Source: Pseudoalteromonas sp. P1-25 (GTDB taxonomy: Bacteria; Pseudomonadota; Gammaproteobacteria; Enterobacterales; Alteromonadaceae). Taken from it: 64,000 nucleotides of DNA. Both the position numbers and the translations under genes were made by a program. The stretch is taken from positions 62,001 to 126,000 of the forward strand of contig NZ_LKDW01000006.1 of NCBI RefSeq assembly GCF_001401805.1, read 5' to 3'. Position 1 is the stretch's first letter, and the number at the start of each line of letters is the position of its first letter. The notes beneath the pieces were generated by a model. It did not search any database, was not told the origin of the DNA, and worked only from the letters and a program-made list of their open reading frames with translations. Shown piece by piece: positions 60,020 through 64,000 of the stretch.

Positions 60020-61375
60020 TTATTCTCCGCTGTATTTTTTAGCTAAACCATCAACTAAGTGTTGATGTAAGCCATTAAAGCCGCCATTGCTCATAATTAA
60101 TATGTGCTGATTTGGCATGATATTTTCAAGCACAGTGTCAATAATCATTTGCGTACTATTAAAACACTGCATACCGGCATTATCGGCTTGCGCTTTTAGA
60201 GACCAATTTAGGTTATCTGGCTCAAATAGCAGCACGTCATCGGCATCACTTAACGAAGCAAGTAGCGTATGTTGGTGTACACCCATCTTCATGGTGTTTG
60301 AGCGAGGCTCTAAAATAGCAATAATTTTTTCATCGCCCACTTTTGCACGTAACCCCGCAAGGGTGGTTTTTATTGCTGTTGGGTGGTGTGCAAAATCGTC
60401 GTACACTTTAATGTTATTTATATCGGCTTTAAGCTCCATACGCCGTTTAGGGCTAATAAACTCTTCAAGCGCTGCAATGCTATGATCTACGGCTATACCA
60501 ACATGGCGCGCTGCCGCGATAGCCATAATGGCATTTTTAACATTATGCTCGCCTATTGCCTGCCAATTAACTGTGCCTTGAAGTTCATTGTTTAAAAGCA
60601 CATTAAATTGACTACCATCAGCGCTTAATAAGTCATAATGCCAATCACCATTTAGGGTTTCGCTTTCGCTCCAGAGCCCTTGCTTAATAACATCATTAAG
60701 CGCTAAATCGTCTTTAGGCCAAATCACTTTGCCACTGTGAGGTAATGTACGCATTAAGTGATGAAATTGTTTTTTTATTGCGTTTAAATCTTCAAAAATA
60801 TCGGCGTGATCAAACTCAAGGTTATTTAAAATGAGCGTTCGTGGTAGGTAATGTACAAATTTACTGCGCTTATCAAAAAACGCAGTATCGTATTCATCCG
60901 CTTCTATTACAAAAAAGGGCGTTTCACCCACTTTAGCTGACACACCAAAGTTTTGTACTATGCCACCAATTAAAAACCCTGGCTTTAAGCCTGCATACTC
61001 TAATATCCACGCCAGCATACTTGCGGTAGTGGTTTTGCCATGCGTGCCAGCCACCGCAAGCACCCAAGCATTTTGCAACAGGTTATGTTTAAGCCACTCT
61101 GGCCCCGATGTATACGGTAAGCCCTTATCTAACACATACTCTACACAGGGGTTACCTCGGCTCATGGCATTACCAATAACAACTATATCAGGCGCAGGCT
61201 CTAACTGTGCAACATCGTAACCTTGGGTTAGCTCTATACCAAACTGCTCAAGTTGAGTGCTCATCGGCGGGTAAACATTTTGATCAGAGCCAGTTACTTT
61301 ATGGCCAAGTGATTTAGCAATCGCCGCAATACCGCCCATAAAGGTGCCGCAAATGCCTAATATATGAATATGCAT
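60020..61375 (-). CDS. mpl: UDP-N-acetylmuramate:L-alanyl-gamma-D-glutamyl-meso-diaminopimelate ligase
   Basis: Peptidoglycan recycling ligase: joins recovered tripeptide to UDP-MurNAc. 451 residues (E. coli 457). The N-terminal [17 protein letters not shown], the ATP-binding [12 protein letters not shown] (about 109-120), the central [18 protein letters not shown] and the C-terminal [15 protein letters not shown] mark the Mpl branch of Mur ligases. First gene of mpl-ubiX-yadG-yadH-trmB-like. Confidence 0.96.
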   Translation of the reverse strand: MHIHILGICGTFMGGIAAIAKSLGHKVTGSDQNVYPPMSTQLEQFGIELTQGYDVAQLEPAPDIVVIGNAMSRGNPCVEYVLDKGLPYTSGPEWLKHNLLQNAWVLAVAGTHGKTTTASMLAWILEYAGLKPGFLIGGIVQNFGVSAKVGETPFFVIEADEYDTAFFDKRSKFVHYLPRTLILNNLEFDHADIFEDLNAIKKQFHHLMRTLPHSGKVIWPKDDLALNDVIKQGLWSESETLNGDWHYDLLSADGSQFNVLLNNELQGTVNWQAIGEHNVKNAIMAIAAARHVGIAVDHSIAALEEFISPKRRMELKADINNIKVYDDFAHHPTAIKTTLAGLRAKVGDEKIIAILEPRSNTMKMGVHQHTLLASLSDADDVLLFEPDNLNWSLKAQADNAGMQCFNSTQMIIDTVLENIMPNQHILIMSNGGFNGLHQHLVDGLAKKYSGE

Positions 61376-61502
61376 AACTTTTTAAATCCTTTGGTACTTC
61401 GCACGTCTGTGAAGTTTTATGGCGCTATAATGCCAAATTTTAGGCTTAATGACTACGCGCGTCTCGTCAATTCATTGATGCTAAATCTGCGTTATCAAAA
61501 TA

Positions 61503-61533
61503 AAAAAGCCCTCCAACCTAAGTAAGAGGGCTT
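61503..61533 (-). terminator. Rho-independent terminator of uppP
   Basis: The stem AAGCCCTC / GAGGGCTT is followed by T6 on the minus strand, 18 bases after the uppP stop. Confidence 0.85.
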
Positions 61534-61550
61534 GTTCGTATTAATTTAAA

Positions 61551-62351
61551 TTACAGCGTTAAAAATACAATTAAACCAACACCCAGTAACAATCTATAAA
61601 TTACAAACGGCAGCATACCCATTCGTTCTATCACTTTTAAAAACATGAAAATACAGGCGTACGCCGATAAAAACGAAAGGACTACACCTAAAATTAATGT
61701 ACTCCAATCAACTACATGCTCGCCTAAAGCCAGCTCTATTGTGTAATAAAGGCCCATCATAGAAATAATAGGTATAGCAAGTAAAAACGAAAAACGGGCT
61801 GCGCTTTGTTTGTTCATGCCCAGCAATAAACCCGCTGTCATGGTAATGCCTGAGCGAGAAGTTCCTGGGATCATCGCCACCGCTTGAGCAAAGCCAATAA
61901 GCAGCGCTGTTTTCCAGTTAAGCTGGTAAATTGTTTTCATTTGCTTACCTTTGGCATCGGCGTACCAAAGTAATAAACCAAAAATAATAGTCGTGGCCGC
62001 TATAACCCAGGCACTGCGCAGGTACAGCTCAACAATGTCTTTTAGCAATAAGCCTAGTATCGCAGCTGGTACAGTCCCCAGTATAATCCACCAGCCAAGT
62101 TTACTGTCATCGGTGGTACCTTGAGTACCAAACGATTTAAACCAGGCGCTAAGAATATCAGCCACTTCTTTACGAAAATAAATAACAACCGCTATCAACG
62201 TACCAACATGTACAGCTACATCAAAAGCAAGGCCTTGGTCTTCCCACCCCAAAATTTGCGAAGGTAAAATTAAGTGAGCGGAGCTCGAAATAGGTAAAAA
62301 CTCAGTAAATCCTTGTATCAGGGCTAAAATAATTATTTCTAAAATACTCAT
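61551..62351 (-). CDS. uppP: Undecaprenyl-diphosphatase UppP/BacA
   Basis: Integral membrane phosphatase that recycles undecaprenyl diphosphate for cell-wall synthesis. 266 residues with seven or eight predicted membrane segments. The active-site motifs are present: [17 protein letters not shown] near residues 14-30 and [17 protein letters not shown] near 160-176. The ATG overlaps the stop region of folK by 4 bp, so it is the third gene of folB-folK-uppP. Confidence 0.96.
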   Translation of the reverse strand: MSILEIIILALIQGFTEFLPISSSAHLILPSQILGWEDQGLAFDVAVHVGTLIAVVIYFRKEVADILSAWFKSFGTQGTTDDSKLGWWIILGTVPAAILGLLLKDIVELYLRSAWVIAATTIIFGLLLWYADAKGKQMKTIYQLNWKTALLIGFAQAVAMIPGTSRSGITMTAGLLLGMNKQSAARFSFLLAIPIISMMGLYYTIELALGEHVVDWSTLILGVVLSFLSAYACIFMFLKVIERMGMLPFVIYRLLLGVGLIVFLTL

Positions 62352-62836
62352 GGGTTAGAAAACTCCACCTTCCATAGTTTTTGTTGAGGGTTATTATACT
62401 CACTCCATAGCGCAGCAATGGTTTGCTTTGCAACGGGGTGATAAAAATTGGGGGCTACTTCACAAAGAGGCTGAAGCACAAAAGCGTTTTTAGTAATTTC
62501 ATCGCGAGGTAATTGTGCTGGCGAGTCGCAAATAACGTCATCGTAAAAAAGTAGATCTAAATCGAGCGTACGGGGACTAAATTTTTTATCGTCCGCTTTA
62601 CGCCCGTTATCACGCTCAATTTGTTTTAATAATTTACATACACGTTCAAGCGGCATTGATGTGGTAGCAGCCACCACCGAGTTATAAAAGTTATTACCTT
62701 TAAACCCTACCGCTTCGCTTTCAAACACAGATGAGTGCACAATATCTGTGAAATGTTGCTTGAGCGCATCAAGCGCACAACGAATATAATGCGCTTTGTT
62801 TATATTTGAGCCTAGGCTGATATAAATTTGCGCCAT
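62348..62836 (-). CDS. folK: Hydroxymethyl-dihydropterin pyrophosphokinase
   Basis: Transfers pyrophosphate from ATP to 6-hydroxymethyl-7,8-dihydropterin in folate synthesis. 162 residues with [13 protein letters not shown] at the N-terminus, YNSVVAATT and the PPPK signature [17 protein letters not shown], then the late segment [16 protein letters not shown]. It abuts folB with no spacer. Confidence 0.95.
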   Translation of the reverse strand: MAQIYISLGSNINKAHYIRCALDALKQHFTDIVHSSVFESEAVGFKGNNFYNSVVAATTSMPLERVCKLLKQIERDNGRKADDKKFSPRTLDLDLLFYDDVICDSPAQLPRDEITKNAFVLQPLCEVAPNFYHPVAKQTIAALWSEYNNPQQKLWKVEFSNP

Positions 62837-63196
62837 TTAGCTCATTGCCTTAGTGCGTGTTATTTCTACACCTACCGTGTTTGCTTGCGCCACAGCGGCT
62901 GGTTTGCTCACTCTAATTGTTACTTGGGGTGTATTAAATTCGGTTAATATAATAGTCGCTAATTGCTCTACCAAGGTTTCAAGTAGCTCAACCGGCTTAG
63001 CCGTAGCGTGTTCAATCACCCGTTCACTTACTTTTGCGTAATCCAGTGCTAAATTTATGTCATCATTTGCTGCTGCAGGCTTTATATCGCTGAGCATTTC
63101 AATATCAAAATAAAGGCTTTGTTTACTTTCTTTTTCAAAGTCGTATACGCCAATAATGGTGTCGACGTGTAGTTGAGATATAAAAACCTTATCCAT
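62837..63196 (-). CDS. folB: Dihydroneopterin aldolase
   Basis: Forms 6-hydroxymethyl-dihydropterin from dihydroneopterin, the step before FolK. 119 residues with VDTIIGVYDFEKESKQ, LDYAKVSERVIEH, LLETLVEQLATIIL (with the active-site Glu) and VSKPAAVAQANTVGVEI. First gene of folB-folK-uppP and divergent from plsY, an order also known in enteric bacteria. Confidence 0.95.
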   Translation of the reverse strand: MDKVFISQLHVDTIIGVYDFEKESKQSLYFDIEMLSDIKPAAANDDINLALDYAKVSERVIEHATAKPVELLETLVEQLATIILTEFNTPQVTIRVSKPAAVAQANTVGVEITRTKAMS

Positions 63197-63320
63197 TGAT
63201 ACTCCAAATAACTATAAACACCCTCAAAACATACAATGCATTGATTAAATTAATACTGTATATGCTTTAAGCAGTGTTTAAATATGTAAAAATTACTTCT
63301 ACAATAGCCATATAGCTAGA

Positions 63321-63344
63321 TTAACTGCAAAAAACAGCAGTTAA
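63321..63344. promoter_or_regulatory. Inverted repeat between folB and plsY
   Basis: TTAACTGC and GCAGTTAA, eight base pairs, are separated by eight A-rich bases in the 230-bp divergent spacer. They could form a hairpin in the plsY leader or be a binding site; no regulator is suggested. Confidence 0.4.
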
Positions 63345-63426
63345 TAATTTTCACGATAAATTGTGCCGCCAATAATAGCGTAAAAGTGCTATCGATGGGT
63401 ATAGCAATTAAAAAATAAGGGACTTT

Positions 63427-64000
63427 GTGTTAGCCATTTTACTGTTTGTTTTAGCCTACTTATTAGGGTCGATTTCATCGGCCATATTAGTGTCTCGGCT
63501 ATTCAAACTGCCAGACCCTCGCAACAGCGGTTCAAATAACCCTGGCGCCACTAATGTGTACCGTTTAGGTGGGCCTTTTCCTGCGTGCTTAGTATTAATA
63601 TTTGATATTTTAAAAGGCACCATCCCCGTATGGGGCGCTTATTTTTTAGATTTAACCCCCTTATCACTTGGTTTGGTCGCCGTCGCCGCATGTTTAGGGC
63701 ATATGTACCCACTATTTTTTAGTTTTAAAGGCGGTAAAGCGGTAGCCACTGCATTTGGCTCATTATTGCCGATTGGTTTATCGCTGGCGGGGCTATTAAT
63801 AAGTACCTGGATTATTGTAGTTGCTGTGACCCGCTTTTCTTCATTAGGCGCCTTGGTCACGGTGTCGCTTGCGCCACTGTATACGTGGTTGATTAAACCG
63901 CTTTACACCCTACCGGTAACCTTTATTACCGTGCTAATTATATTTCGTCATCGCACTAATATTATTCGCCTTTTTAAAGGGGAAGAACCAAAAGTGGGCG
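63427..64000 (+). CDS. plsY: Glycerol-3-phosphate acyltransferase PlsY (3' end missing)
   Basis: Inner-membrane acyltransferase that transfers acyl from acyl-phosphate to glycerol 3-phosphate, the first step of phospholipid synthesis. Found by reading the frame from the GTG at 63427, preceded by AAGGGA. 191 codons are present before the window ends; the E. coli protein has 205, so only a few are missing. Visible motifs are [48 protein letters not shown] and [19 protein letters not shown], the conserved cytoplasmic loops of PlsY. Confidence 0.93.
   Translation, partial: MLAILLFVLAYLLGSISSAILVSRLFKLPDPRNSGSNNPGATNVYRLGGPFPACLVLIFDILKGTIPVWGAYFLDLTPLSLGLVAVAACLGHMYPLFFSFKGGKAVATAFGSLLPIGLSLAGLLISTWIIVVAVTRFSSLGALVTVSLAPLYTWLIKPLYTLPVTFITVLIIFRHRTNIIRLFKGEEPKVG

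Noticed and set aside
60117..60485. Plus-strand open frame of 122 codons opposite mpl
   Set aside because: It is antisense to conserved Mur ligase sequence, so a shadow frame.

Overview
The window reads as a chromosomal segment of a marine gammaproteobacterium of the Alteromonadales, most likely Pseudoalteromonas. This is judged from gene content and gene order, not from a database search. Pointers are the low-GC coding style, an Oar-like TonB-dependent receptor, an argH gene fused to an N-acetyltransferase domain, a PanP-type aspartate decarboxylase, a long PutA without its own DNA-binding domain next to an Lrp-type regulator, ThiI with a rhodanese tail, and several cyclic-di-GMP proteins. 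No rRNA, tRNA, CRISPR array, prophage or transposase gene was seen.

Layout. 1-8.5 kb (minus strand): a truncated Oar-like receptor, penicillin-binding protein 1B, the nitrogen pair glnK-amtB with a candidate sigma-54 promoter, and a response regulator with two receiver domains and a diguanylate cyclase domain. 8.8-16 kb: a secreted S10 peptidase, a PhnD-like binding protein translationally overlapped with a hybrid histidine kinase, and the divergent ygiF/ygiM pair. 16-24 kb: an Lrp-type regulator divergent from putA with an Lrp-consensus operator between them, an HD-GYP phosphodiesterase, and a gspA/gspB pair. 24-28 kb is the most accessory-looking part: two DUF1566-type envelope proteins, a hairpin-rich intergenic repeat, a 209-bp MITE-like element and two hypothetical genes. 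28-41 kb: an RND efflux operon preceded by a perfect 13-bp inverted repeat, msrA, a B12-type outer-membrane receptor under a cobalamin riboswitch, a periplasmic binding protein, yajQ, vanZ-panE, thiI, a TetR regulator and coaD.

41-45.7 kb holds the least explained content: eight tandem, co-oriented, AT-rich genes for mutually related five-pass membrane proteins of 156-177 residues, preceded by a 65-residue Gln-rich soluble protein and two operator-like dyads. Two B-A gene pairs share the same 8-bp overlap, so at least one step was a two-gene duplication. I do not recognise the family; it is the best candidate here for an undescribed system.

46-53 kb: arginine biosynthesis, with argE divergent from argCBFGH(A) and an ARG box between them; the acetyltransferase fused to ArgH probably supplies N-acetylglutamate synthase, and only argD is missing. 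53-64 kb: panP, a GGDEF-EAL protein with both catalytic motifs degraded, a yadGH-type ABC exporter with a TrmB-like methyltransferase, ubiX, mpl, uppP, folK, folB, and the start of plsY, which runs off the end. Recurrent themes are cell-wall recycling and synthesis (mrcB, mpl, uppP), c-di-GMP signalling (four proteins) and envelope transport.
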